64,000 nucleotides of DNA from JACDHG01 sp963811585 (GTDB lineage: Bacteria > Actinomycetota > Actinomycetes > Propionibacteriales > Nocardioidaceae), in the NCBI GenBank assembly GCA_963811585.1, contig CAWERR010000008.1, positions 1 through 64,000 on the forward strand. The letters are read 5' to 3'. The position numbers were made by a program, and so were the translations under genes. Shown here piece after piece: positions 55,667 through 64,000 of this stretch (position 1 is the stretch's first letter; each line of letters starts with the position of its first letter). Under the pieces are notes generated by a model. That model saw only the letters and a list, made by a program, of their open reading frames with translations. It did no database searches and was not told the DNA's origin.

Positions 55667-55675
55667 TTGTCCACA
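55667..55675. promoter_or_regulatory. Perfect DnaA box away from oriC
   Basis: TTGTCCACA lies in the 102-bp gap between the convergent rhomboid and crgA genes, with GGGGATAACTCC and TGTGGAGAA beside it as weaker matches. It is about 15.5 kb from the dnaA-dnaN gap. Confidence 0.5.
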
Positions 55676-55752
55676 CTGGGGATAACTCCTGTGGAGAACT
55701 ACAGCGTTGTAAGTACGGGAGGTAGCGGGCAGATGAACAGCGGCCGAACGCA

Positions 55753-56043
55753 CTACTCCCACTTGGTGGAGAACACGAAACCGGCGGCGATGAACACCAT
55801 GCCAATGGCAAGGTTCCAGTTGCCGAGCTCGCTGATGTACTTCAGGTCGGGCGCGAGGTAGTAGACGACGATCCAGGCGAGACCGAGGATCCAGCAGGCC
55901 CACCATGGCGGGTGCGACCCAGCGCTTGCCGGCCGATCCTGGCCGGCTTGCGGCTGGTCGCCGGCGCGGTGTACTGCAGCCTTCTTGCGGGGGCGGGACT
56001 CGGGCACGACTGACTCCTGATCAGGCTGCGGACGAACACTCAT
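55753..56043 (-). CDS. crgA: Cell division protein CrgA
   Basis: This small two-helix divisome protein interacts with FtsZ, FtsQ and PBPs. The ends are right: PQPDQESVVPESRPRKKA at the start and ISELGNWNLAIGMVFIAAGF, ending FSTKWE. WILGLAWIVVYYLAP is helix 1. The middle (residues 23-45 as given) is out of frame: three indels near 55970, 55930 and 55910 cancel out, and the corrected reading is YTAPATSRKPARIG then RWVAPAMV. The total length of 96 residues is close to normal. Confidence 0.9.
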   Translation of the reverse strand: MSVRPQPDQESVVPESRPRKKAAVHRAGDQPQAGQDRPASAGSHPPWWACWILGLAWIVVYYLAPDLKYISELGNWNLAIGMVFIAAGFVFSTKWE

Positions 56044-56114
56044 CGGCTAGCGTAGCCGGTGAGCCCAGCGCGGCGCCGCTCATCCTCGCATCAGATCAGT
56101 CCGCGGAGCCCCGC

Positions 56115-56918
56115 ATGACCCAGCAGCCGACGCAGCCGTGGTCGACGGCTGCCGGCGTGGTGGACCTGGTTCTGGCAGCCCGTCGCGCGAGCCGGGCACC
56201 TGGGTCTGGCGGGTGGCGCTCCCGGTCGCCTGTGCGTGCGCCGGGCTGCTGGCCACCACGAGCATGATCAACGCCCGCGGCACCGACCTGCGCGGGGGTC
56301 GCCACAGCGACCTGACCGGGATCGTCAGCGCACAAAGCGACGAGGTGCGGGAGCTTCGCGCGGGAGGCGCGGGCCATCCAGGCACGAGATCGACGCCCTC
56401 ACCGAGCAGATCGGCGGCACGCAGGTCACAAGCTGCAGCGACAGATCGACCGGTTGTCCGCGCCCGCAGGACTCACCGCGCTCGGCGGACCCGGCCTCGT
56501 GGTCGACGCTCGACGACGCTCCGCGCGACCAGGAGGTGCCCGACGGCATCGAACCCGAACCGCTCGTCGTCCACCAGCAGGACATCCAGGCCGTCGTCAA
56601 CGCGCTGTGGGCCGGCGGCGCGGAGGGCGATCAGCCTGCAAGGCCAGCGGATCATCGTCGACCACCGGCATCAAGTGCGTCGGCAACACGGTGGTCCTGC
56701 AGGGTGTGCCCTACTCGCCGCCCTACGAGATCGCGGCCGTCGGGAACCCGCCGCAGCATGTACGACGCCCTGCTCGCCTCACCCGAGGTGCAGAACTACC
56801 GGGCGTACACCAACCCGCCGTACAACCTCGGCTGGAGCCTGGTCGAGGAGCCGCGACTCGAGATCCCGGCGTTCCGGGTGTCGACTCACGCTCGACTTCG
56901 CGAAGCCGTCGCGGCTGA
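56115..56918 (+). CDS. DUF881 secreted protein, heavily frameshifted
   Basis: This envelope protein of the DUF881 family lies beside crgA. Recognisable pieces are VALPVACACAGLLATTSMIN (membrane anchor), DLTGIVSAQSDEVRELRA (coiled coil), LTALGGPGLVV, HQQDIQAVVNALWAGGAE, IKCVGNTVVLQGVPYSPPYE and YDALLASPEVQNYR. The frame changes at least six times. The end near 56918 is approximate and abuts the pknB tail on the other strand. The function is unknown, possibly in septation because of its constant linkage to crgA. Confidence 0.8.
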
Positions 56919-56930
56919 CGGTCAGACGCC

Positions 56931-58726
56931 CTACGGTGGCGGCGGTGATCGTTTCTGTGGACGTCGTCTCGGTGGACGTCGTTTCGGTCGGTGTGGTCTC
57001 AGTGGTTTCGGTCGGGGTCGTGGGTGTTGTCGGAGGGGGCTCCGGCCCGAGTGACACGTTGATGACCACGGTGCTCCCGAACGGCCGTGGCGTGCCACCG
57101 GTGGGGTCCTGGTCTGACTACGGTCCCCTCCTCCTCGTCGGACTCGATCTGCGACGCGACGACGGGAAACCCGTCACCTTCGAGAATGCTGCGTCGCAAC
57201 ACCTTCTGCCTCCCTACGACGTTCGCCACGGGGACAAACCCGGTCGAGTAGAAGACCTGGATGACCTCGAGCCCACCGGGAGGCTTTCTCCCGGCCGTGG
57301 GTCGGTGGTGGTGACCTGGTTGCGGCGCTCGGTGCTCTCGGGTCCTCTTCAGGGACGACGTTGAAGCCGAGCTCGGTCAGCGCCTCTGTCGCCTGACTGA
57401 GCGACATGTCGCTGACGTCGGGCACAGTCTCCGTCTGCGCGCCCGCGGAGTATTCGAGGTCAACCTCCGTGCCCTCTTCGACGCGTTCGTCGGGGTTGAT
57501 GCTCTGACTCATCACCGGTTCTTCTTGACGGTCGTGGAGAACTTCGGCGTCTCCTCCCCGACCTCGAGGTTCGTCTTCCTCGAGGGCATCTCTTGCCTGG
57601 TTGAGCGTCTTACCCTGCACGTTAGGAACGTGGCCTGCGGTGGCGGATCGTCGACTCAGCAGGTGCGGCACGACGAGAAGCGCAGCGATCACGAGAGCCG
57701 CGCACCAGGAGCGCCAGCAGCACCCACATGCCGGTCCGGCGTCGAGGCTCCTCCTCGTACTCCTCGCCCATCGGCCGGCCGACGGTCGTCGGCGTCGAGT
57801 CGTATGCCGGCGGCGGCAGGAAGTGTTCCGTCTCGGCGCCGCGTCGACGAGCGGAGCGACCGACGGCGCGACCCTCGAGCGCGCGCTCGATGTCGTCGCG
57901 CATCTCGTGGCGCTCTGATAACGCTCGTCGACACTCTTGGCGAGAGCCTTCAGCGTGATCGCGTCGATCGCGGGTGTGATCTCCTGGTCGATCGTCGACG
58001 GAGCCATCGGCTCCTCGCGGACATGCTGGTAGGCCACAGACACGGGCGAGTCGCCCATGAACGGTGGTCGTCCGGTGAGCAGCTCGAAGAGCAGGCAGCC
58101 CGTCGAGTAGAGGTCGCTGCGGGCGTCGACCTGCTCGCCTCGAGCCTGCTCGGGGGAGAGGTACTGCGCTGTGCCGACGACCGCTGCGGTCTGGGTCATC
58201 GTCGCCGACGAATCTGCGATCGCGCGGGCGATGCCGAAGTCCATCACCTTCACGTCGCCTGCCGGGGTCAGCATGACGTTGGCGGGCTTGATATCGCGGT
58301 GGATGATGCCCGCTCGGTGGCTGTAGTCGAGGGCGCTCAACACCGATGCGGTGATCTCGAGTGCTCGCTCAGGGAGGATCTTGCGTCCCTCACGGAGGAT
58401 GTCGCGGAGGGTGCGGCCCTCGACGTACTCCATCACGATGTACGGCAGCATAACCCCGCTGCCATCGGTGGCCTGCTCTTCGCCGGTGTCGTAGACGGCG
58501 ACGATCGTCGGGTGGTTCAGAGAAGCGGCGGACTGGGCCTCGCGACGGAACCTGGCCTGGAACGTCGGGTCGCTCGCCAGGTCGACCCGCAGCCGTTTGA
58601 TCGCCACGGTTCGTCCCAGCCGCAGGTCCTTAGGCCCGGCGAACCTCCGCCATTCCGCCACGGCCAAGAAGTCCTGACGATCTCGTAGCGGCCGTTCCCG
58701 ATCGTCTCGCCTCGTTCTGCGTTCAC
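56931..58726 (-). CDS. pknB: Ser/Thr protein kinase PknB with PASTA repeats, frame broken
   Basis: This transmembrane kinase senses peptidoglycan fragments. From the GTG at 58726, GETIGNGRYEIVRT leads (slip near 58670) into the kinase domain with VAIKRL, HRDIKPANVML, MDFGIARAIADSS and the activation loop TMTQTAAVVGTAQYLSPEQA. Slips near 57920 and 57690 precede the membrane helix. PASTA repeats follow (VPNVQGKTLNQARDALEE, VPDVSDMSLSQATEALTELG) and end in a Thr/Pro-rich tail, with further slips near 57560, 57300 and 57060. The exact stop, probably a TAG near 56931, is uncertain. Confidence 0.92.
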
Positions 58727-58729
58727 GGA

Positions 58730-60154
58730 TCAGTCCCTGCCCTTGTCTTTGTCGGTCCCAGCTGGGCCATCGTCTTCCTTAGGGCCCGGGGGAGGCTTCT
58801 CATGTCCGGGGGGAGCTCCCTTGAAGACGAGCAACGTGACCGTGCTCTCCGCAGGCACGTCGCCGCTGGGTGACACGTCAGCGACGATGTGTTTCTCGCC
58901 TCCCTCGACCTCCTCCTCGACCACCGTCAGGCCAAGTTCTTCCAGAGCTCGCTTCGCGTCGGGGGCTTTCTGGCCGATGTACGCCTCGGGGTCGACAAAT
59001 ACGCCGGCGGGAGTGGTGGTCGTCGTCGGTGTGGTCGGTGTGGTTGGCGTGGTGGTCTCTGAAGGTGGCGTGGTAGTGGAGTTGTCTTGGCTCTGGCTGC
59101 CCGTCGGTGAGGTTTCCGCGGCGGCCGGGTCGTCCTGCGGGTCGGCGCCCTGGTCGTTCAGTAGCGAGTAGGCGATGCCCGCGATCAGCAGTACCGCGAT
59201 CGCGGCTGCCACGACGGGAATCCAGCCTGCGCTTCGCCGCCGCGGTGGTGGGCCGCCGGGAGCCGGATCTGCTGGCGCGGGCAGAACCCGCGTCGGGGGG
59301 GAGCCAGCGAGAGCGACTGTGGCCGCGTCGGAGCCCACAGGCTCTGCCGCCGCACGCACGGCCTCCGCGAACGCCGCAGCGCTCGGCGGCCGACGAGCAG
59401 GATCCTTGTCGAGGGCGGCCTCGACGAGGGAGCGGAGACCGGGCGGCACCGACGGCGGCAGGGACGGCGGTGTGTCGCGCAGGTGCGCCATCGCGACAGC
59501 GATCGGTGTGTCACCGGTGAAGGGTCGAACCCCAGTGAGGCACTCGTAGAGCACCACGCCGAGGGAGTAGATGTCGCTTGCCGGCGTCGCCTCGCGACCC
59601 TCGGCGATCTCTGGCGCGACGTAGTGCGGTGTGCCCATGATCGCGCCGGTGTCGGTGATCGAGGCGTCGCCACGGGCGCGCGCAATGCCGAAGTCGGTGA
59701 TCTTGACCCGGCCGTCAGGGGTGATGATGAAGTTCGCCGGCTTGACGTCGCGGTGCACGATTCCAGCCGCATGGGCGACGGCCAGGCCGTCAGCGGTCTG
59801 GCCGACGAGGTGGGCTGCACTCGACGGCGCCATCGGCCCGCTGATCAGATCCGACAACGGCGCACCGTCGACGAGCTCCATCACCAGGTATGTCGTGTGT
59901 CGCCCCGACGCTTGGTCGACCTCGTCGCCGTAGTCGAATACCGTCGCGATGCCAGGGTCGTGCAGAGCGGCCGCGTTCTTGGCCTCGGTCGCGAACCGCG
60001 ACCGAAAGGCAGCGTCGTCGGCCATCTCCGAGCGGAGCAGCTTGACGGCCACATCACGCGCCAGCGCGGTGTCGCGGGCGCGCCAGACCTCGCCCATGCC
60101 CCCGGCTGCGATCCGGTCGACGAGCACGTAGCGCCCCTGCGCCAGCTCGGTCAT
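58730..60154 (-). CDS. pknA: Ser/Thr protein kinase PknA-like with one PASTA repeat
   Basis: This intact 474-residue kinase controls cell shape and division. The kinase domain has AAGGMGEVWRARD, VAVKLL, HRDVKPANFII, TDFGIARARGD and GTPHYVAPEIA. A membrane helix (GWIPVVAAAIAVLLIAGIAY) is followed by a Thr/Pro tract and a single PASTA repeat (YIGQKAPDAKRALEELGLTV). Mycobacterial PknA lacks PASTA, so the extracellular repeat is a difference. Its start overlaps the pbpA stop as ATGA, and its stop is 3 bases before pknB. Confidence 0.94.
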   Translation of the reverse strand: MTELAQGRYVLVDRIAAGGMGEVWRARDTALARDVAVKLLRSEMADDAAFRSRFATEAKNAAALHDPGIATVFDYGDEVDQASGRHTTYLVMELVDGAPLSDLISGPMAPSSAAHLVGQTADGLAVAHAAGIVHRDVKPANFIITPDGRVKITDFGIARARGDASITDTGAIMGTPHYVAPEIAEGREATPASDIYSLGVVLYECLTGVRPFTGDTPIAVAMAHLRDTPPSLPPSVPPGLRSLVEAALDKDPARRPPSAAAFAEAVRAAAEPVGSDAATVALAGSPPTRVLPAPADPAPGGPPPRRRSAGWIPVVAAAIAVLLIAGIAYSLLNDQGADPQDDPAAAETSPTGSQSQDNSTTTPPSETTTPTTPTTPTTTTTPAGVFVDPEAYIGQKAPDAKRALEELGLTVVEEEVEGGEKHIVADVSPSGDVPAESTVTLLVFKGAPPGHEKPPPGPKEDDGPAGTDKDKGRD

Positions 60155-61611
60155 CGGCCGATCACCGCCTGCATGATGTCGGCGGCGATGGGCCCCGCCA
60201 GGCCGTTACCGCTGATCTCATCGCGGGCCACGCCGGTCTGCTCGACGAGCACTGCGACCGCTACCTGGGGGTCGTCGGCGGGTGCAAACGTCACCATCCA
60301 GGCGTAGGGCGGGCGGTCGGGCGCCGAGTTCGCGGTCCCGGTCTTGCCGGCGACGGAGATCCCGTCGATCTGTGCGTTTTCACCAGTCCCGTTCTCGACG
60401 ACTTCGACCATCATCTGGGTCAGGTCGTCGGCGGCAGAGCTGGAGATCGCCTGCTGCAACACCTCGGGATCGGCATCGTCGAGCACCTCGAGGTCGGGGG
60501 AGCGGACCTGCTTGACGACGTACGGGCGCATCACCGCACCTTCGTTGGCGATGCCGGCCGAGACCATTGCCATCTGCAACGGGGTGGCCGCGACGTTGAA
60601 CTGTCCGATCGACGCCAGTGCCGTGCTGGGCTCGTCGAGGTCGGAAGGGAAGACACTCTCGGCCATGGGCAGCTCGTCGAGATAGTCCTCGTTGAACCCG
60701 AACTTCTCGGCCTGCTCCTCGAGTGTTTCGGCTCCGAGCTTGAGACCCAGGTCAGCGAAGGCCACGTTGCACGACACAGCCAACGCCTGCGTCAAGGTGA
60801 TCTCCTCGCCGCCGCAGTCGCTGCCACCCTCGTTTCTCAGCACCTTCGTCGACAGCGGCAGGTCAAGCGACGTGCCGCCCTTGACGCTCGAGTCAGGGGC
60901 ATAGCCGTTCGAGAGCGCTGCGGCCGCGACGACGAGCTTGAACGTCGAGCCGGGTGGAAAGATCTCCTGGGCCGCCGTGTTGAGGAACCGTTCCTCGCCA
61001 CGCTCACTCGTCAGGCGATTCCACGCACGCTGTGCGGCCTCGACGTCATGCGTCGCGATCAGGTTCGGGTTGTACGAGGGTGTGGCGACCATCGCCAAGA
61101 TGGCGCCAGTGCGAGGGTCGAGCGCCACGGCCGCACCGCTTGTCTCGCCGGGCAGCGCCGCGAAACCGTCGAGCGCCGCCTGTTGTGCCCTGGCGTCGAG
61201 CGTGAGGAGCACACTGCCGCCCTTGGGCTGCTCGTTGCCGACCATGTCCACGACTCGGTTGACGAAGAGGCGCTCGTCGCTTCCGGACAGGATCGAGTTC
61301 TCGGAGTTCTCGACGCCGCTCGTGCCGTAGATGCAGGAGAAGAAGCCGGTCACGGGCGCGTAGAGGTCGGGCTCTTTGTAGGTGCGCAGGAACTCCAGGC
61401 TGTCGTTCGACGGGATGCTTTCAGCGACAGGTTCGCCATCGACGAGGATCGGTCCGCGTTGCCGGGAGCATTCGGCGTCGCGGGCTCGCTTGTTGTCGTT
61501 CTTGTCGTTGAGGTCGCCTGCCTGGAAGACCTGGATGTAGTTGACGTTGAGGAGCAGCATCGCGAAAAGCACGAAGCAGCCGACGGCGAGGGCCCTGATC
61601 GGTCGGTTCAT
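60151..61611 (-). CDS. pbpA: Class B penicillin-binding protein PbpA
   Basis: This is a monofunctional transpeptidase for peptidoglycan cross-linking, 486 residues. It has an N-terminal membrane anchor (ALAVGCFVLFAMLLLNVNYI), then SxxK in PGSTFKLVVAAAA, SCN in AVSCNVAFADLGLKLG, and KTG in VAGKTGTANS. It partners with the RodA encoded just upstream, overlapping by 4 bases, and is a likely target of PknA/PknB from the same operon. Confidence 0.95.
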   Translation of the reverse strand: MNRPIRALAVGCFVLFAMLLLNVNYIQVFQAGDLNDKNDNKRARDAECSRQRGPILVDGEPVAESIPSNDSLEFLRTYKEPDLYAPVTGFFSCIYGTSGVENSENSILSGSDERLFVNRVVDMVGNEQPKGGSVLLTLDARAQQAALDGFAALPGETSGAAVALDPRTGAILAMVATPSYNPNLIATHDVEAAQRAWNRLTSERGEERFLNTAAQEIFPPGSTFKLVVAAAALSNGYAPDSSVKGGTSLDLPLSTKVLRNEGGSDCGGEEITLTQALAVSCNVAFADLGLKLGAETLEEQAEKFGFNEDYLDELPMAESVFPSDLDEPSTALASIGQFNVAATPLQMAMVSAGIANEGAVMRPYVVKQVRSPDLEVLDDADPEVLQQAISSSAADDLTQMMVEVVENGTGENAQIDGISVAGKTGTANSAPDRPPYAWMVTFAPADDPQVAVAVLVEQTGVARDEISGNGLAGPIAADIMQAVIGR

Positions 61612-62990
61612 CGCATCTTCACCACCGCGGTCTCGTCGGTCGCCGACGGGGGTGTCAGGTCGGGAGGCGGTCGCCGTGCGTGATCACTGACGCGCAGGAT
61701 GAGCGCGACCAGGATCCAGTTGGCGACGAGGGAGGATCCGCCATACGACAGGAACGGCGTCGTGAGCCCAGTAAGCGGGATGAGCTTGGTCACGCCGCCG
61801 AGAACGACGAAGACCTGCAGTGCCAAAGCCATCGACAGGCCCACCGCGAGCAGCTTGCCGAACGAGTCGCGGCAGACGAGAGAGGTGCGCAGGCCGCGCT
61901 CGACGATGATCCCGTAGATCACGATGACTGCCATCAGCCCCGTAAGTCCGAGCTCCTCGCCGATGGAGGTGCCGATGAAGTCCGAGTAGCCGAACGGTGT
62001 GAGGTAAGGGCTGCCTTCGCCGAGGCCGCGACCGAGGATCCCGCCCCAGGCGAGACTGTACTGGCCCTGGATGATCTGGCCGTAGCTCTCAGGGTCGCCG
62101 AACGGGTCCAACCATCCCTCGACCCGGTCCTGCACATGGCTGAACGCCAGGTAGCCGAGGTAGGCACCGCCGGCGAAAAGGGCGGCGCCGACGACGAGCC
62201 ATCCGGGACGCTCAGTCGCGACATAGAGCAGTACGACGAAGAGGCCAAAAAACAGCAGCGACGAGCCGAGGTCGCGCTGGAAGACCAAGACGCCGAGGCT
62301 GACGAGCCACATCACCAGGATCGGCCCGAGGTCGCGGCCGCGCGGGAGGTCGATGCCGAGGAACCGTCGTCCGGCCAGAGCGAGCGCGTCACGTTTCAGC
62401 ACCAGGTAGCCAGCGAAGAAGATGGCGAGGCACAGCTTCGCGATCTCCCCGGGCTGGAACGACATGCCGCCCAACCGGATCCAGATGCGGGCGCCGTTGA
62501 TGCTCACACCGAGCCCAGGGACGAGCGGCAGCAGCAGTAGCACGAGGCCCAAGAACCCCATCGTGTAGGTGTAGCCCTGGAGCCTGCGGTGGTCACGGAT
62601 GACGACGAGCGTCGCCACGAACCCCGCCACGGAGACAGCCCCCCAGATGAGCTGCTGGTTGGCGAAGCTGGTGTTGCTGGCCAGGTCGATGCGGCGGATC
62701 ATCGCGAGCCCGAGCCCGTTCAGCGCTACCACTGCCGGGAGGATCACCGGATCGGCATACGGGGCGACGCCCCGGACCACTGCGTGACAGATGACAGCCA
62801 GTACGACGATGCCACCGCCGTACCAAACGATGTCAGTGGGCACGGCGCCATCGCGGCCGAGCCCCACGAGCGCGTAGGCGCCCACGCCGATCACGACCGC
62901 GAGCACGAGCAGGAAGAGCTCGGCCCCGCGTCGCTTGCGTGGTACGAACCCACTGGCTAGCCGCCCCGCCGAGGTCAGTCCCGCACTCAT
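61608..62990 (-). CDS. rodA: SEDS peptidoglycan polymerase RodA/FtsW
   Basis: This membrane glycosyltransferase polymerises lipid II. The 460-residue protein has about 10-12 helices. SEDS landmarks are NGARIWIRLGGMSFQPGEIA with the conserved Arg-Gly-Phe-Pro-Glu, FGYSDFIGTSIGEELGL and TGLTTPFLSYGGSSLVANW. It is called RodA because of the pbpA partner; FtsW would be with murG. Its start overlaps the pstP stop by 4 bases. Confidence 0.94.
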   Translation of the reverse strand: MSAGLTSAGRLASGFVPRKRRGAELFLLVLAVVIGVGAYALVGLGRDGAVPTDIVWYGGGIVVLAVICHAVVRGVAPYADPVILPAVVALNGLGLAMIRRIDLASNTSFANQQLIWGAVSVAGFVATLVVIRDHRRLQGYTYTMGFLGLVLLLLPLVPGLGVSINGARIWIRLGGMSFQPGEIAKLCLAIFFAGYLVLKRDALALAGRRFLGIDLPRGRDLGPILVMWLVSLGVLVFQRDLGSSLLFFGLFVVLLYVATERPGWLVVGAALFAGGAYLGYLAFSHVQDRVEGWLDPFGDPESYGQIIQGQYSLAWGGILGRGLGEGSPYLTPFGYSDFIGTSIGEELGLTGLMAVIVIYGIIVERGLRTSLVCRDSFGKLLAVGLSMALALQVFVVLGGVTKLIPLTGLTTPFLSYGGSSLVANWILVALILRVSDHARRPPPDLTPPSATDETAVVKMR

Positions 62991-64000
62991 CGCGACGTCT
63001 CGCTACTCGGTGTTGCGCCGGAGCACTCATCGGCGTTGTCTTCGTTGGACCCGTCGCCCTTGGTCGTCTTGGTGGTCTTGGTCGAAGACTGCGGGTTCTT
63101 GGTGCCGCCGTCTGCGGGCTTCTTGGTGGTTGCCTTCGTGCCCGTCGCGGACTTCGTCTCAGATGTGCGTGGTGTCTTCGACAAGGTGCCGGACTGGCCC
63201 TCGCCACCCGACGACGTTGTCGACTCCGACGTGTCCGTGGACGACTCGCGTGCTCGGGCTGCGCACGTGCGGGCGAAGGCCTCGAGGCTGGTCACGATGC
63301 GGCGGGCGTGGTCGAGGTCGTTGGCGTCCATCCCCTCCACCACTTGGCTGCGGCGGAAACTCGGCAGCTCGTCGAGGTCGAGGTCGGTCGCTTCGTAAAC
63401 CTCGTGCAAAGGGACGCCGGGGAAGTCCGCCTCGACGCCTTGGTAGATGACGACCTTGCCGTCGTCAGCGGCGACGTAGTACTGCGTCTGCGTCCAGTTG
63501 TAGGCGACGATCGCGCCGATGACGATCAGTGCCAGCAGTACGACCACGACGGCGAGGCGGCGCAGGGACTGGAAGCGCCGGGGTTCGCGTGGGGCGTAAC
63601 GGAGCTCCTCGGGATCGACATCGGGGTCGAGCAGCGCCTCGCCAGGAGCCACGTCTTCGCGATGTGCCCAGCTGCGAATCCGACCAAGCGGTCGGCGTGG
63701 GTCGCTGGCGGCGGCTCCGACGATCATCGGCTCGGCGTCGGTCGGGGCGTCTTCGACCACGTCGGCCACGACGACGGTGATGTTGTCGTTGCTCGGGGAC
63801 TCGAGTGCCAGCTGGATCAGCTCCGCGGCCACGGACTCCGCCGTACCGATCGACATCGCCCGCTCGATCCGCTCCGGTGCGACGAAGCTGGACAGGCCGT
63901 CGCTGCACAACAGGATCCGGTCGCCGGCCTGTACGTCGTACAAGGTGAGATCGGGATCGTTCTCATGCCGCCCGTCGAGTACCTTGAGAAGGAGGGAGCG
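62987..64000 (-). CDS. pstP: PP2C-family Ser/Thr phosphatase PstP, N-terminus cut off
   Basis: This dephosphorylates PknA/PknB targets and the kinases. The gene runs off the right end; about 338 residues are visible. GDRILLCSDGLSSFV and SPSNDNITVVVADV are PP2C metal-site blocks. A membrane helix (LAVVVVLLALIVIGAIVAYN) and an extracellular domain with a Ser/Thr/Lys-rich tail (KTPRTSETKSATGTKATTKK) follow. The missing N-terminus should include the first metal aspartates. Confidence 0.95.
   Translation of the reverse strand, partial: RSLLLKVLDGRHENDPDLTLYDVQAGDRILLCSDGLSSFVAPERIERAMSIGTAESVAAELIQLALESPSNDNITVVVADVVEDAPTDAEPMIVGAAASDPRRPLGRIRSWAHREDVAPGEALLDPDVDPEELRYAPREPRRFQSLRRLAVVVVLLALIVIGAIVAYNWTQTQYYVAADDGKVVIYQGVEADFPGVPLHEVYEATDLDLDELPSFRRSQVVEGMDANDLDHARRIVTSLEAFARTCAARARESSTDTSESTTSSGGEGQSGTLSKTPRTSETKSATGTKATTKKPADGGTKNPQSSTKTTKTTKGDGSNEDNADECSGATPSSETSR

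Noticed and set aside
61680..62540. A 286-codon frame opposite rodA.
   Set aside because: Antisense shadow of a membrane protein; the charged composition is the mirror of hydrophobic codons.

Overview
The window is high-GC actinobacterial chromosome, about 70% GC by eye. It carries the replication origin and its conserved neighbourhood. Gene content and order (cca, DUF6049, murJ, kinase-like, sigM, rsmA, trxB, trxA, parB, parA, rsmG, jag, yidC, yidD, rnpA, rpmH, dnaA, dnaN, gnd, recF, dciA, gyrB, gyrA, tRNA-Ile, DLW-39, tRNA-Ala, crgA, pknB, pknA, pbpA, rodA, pstP) point to Actinomycetia, most likely Propionibacteriales/Nocardioidaceae. The family-level call is an inference from synteny and protein style, not from a search.

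Layout. 0-6.2 kb, minus strand: MFS exporter, winged-helix repressor with a triple-palindrome operator, and arginine genes argH, argG, argR, argF plus the tail of argD. At about 6.2 kb the argD tail abuts the first ~110 codons of a GT87 membrane glycosyltransferase. From there the order GT87, class A PBP, DUF5318, PadR, ino1 is the usual actinobacterial one, and rpsF/ssb rather than argD is the expected neighbour, so this junction is suspicious. 11.5-18.4 kb: threonine-synthase-like enzyme, PIMT-like methyltransferase, alkB with a LexA-type box, MBL hydrolase, RlmA, a VOC protein, a PrmC-like protein with an altered NPPY motif, and an MFS protein. 18.5-28.4 kb: cca, then DUF6049-murJ-kinase-like-sigM-rsmA, then trxB-trxA behind a SigR-type promoter. 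28.4-32.7 kb: GNAT, a small membrane protein, aminotransferase, D-Ala-D-Ala ligase-like enzyme, a second winged-helix regulator, and repeat-rich DNA. 32.7-37.9 kb: parB-parA-rsmG-jag-yidC-yidD-rnpA-rpmH with two parS sites inside coding sequence. 37.9-40.2 kb: oriC on both sides of dnaA. 40.2-51.6 kb: dnaN-gnd-recF-dciA-gyrB-gyrA-DUF3566 and two tRNAs. gyrA contains a 420-residue intein with a LAGLIDADG homing endonuclease domain. 51.7-64 kb: YqeB-like, SURF1-like, DUF3817, cyclophilin, rhomboid, crgA, DUF881, and the cell-wall signalling operon pstP-rodA-pbpA-pknA-pknB, all on the minus strand and cut off by the window end in pstP.

Many essential genes (dnaA, dnaN, gyrB, rpmH, rnpA, yidC, ino1, pknB and others) are interrupted by one-base slips, often in G/C runs, and gyrB also has one in-frame amber codon. 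Reading frames resume as clean homology on the other side, so I treat these as sequence errors in a draft or metagenomic assembly, not as pseudogenes. The errors are clustered: about 1-10.6, 22.7-25.5, 35.7-41, 43.6-45.8 and 55-58.7 kb, with long clean stretches between. Broken genes are listed as single CDS spanning their full extent, with the slip positions given.
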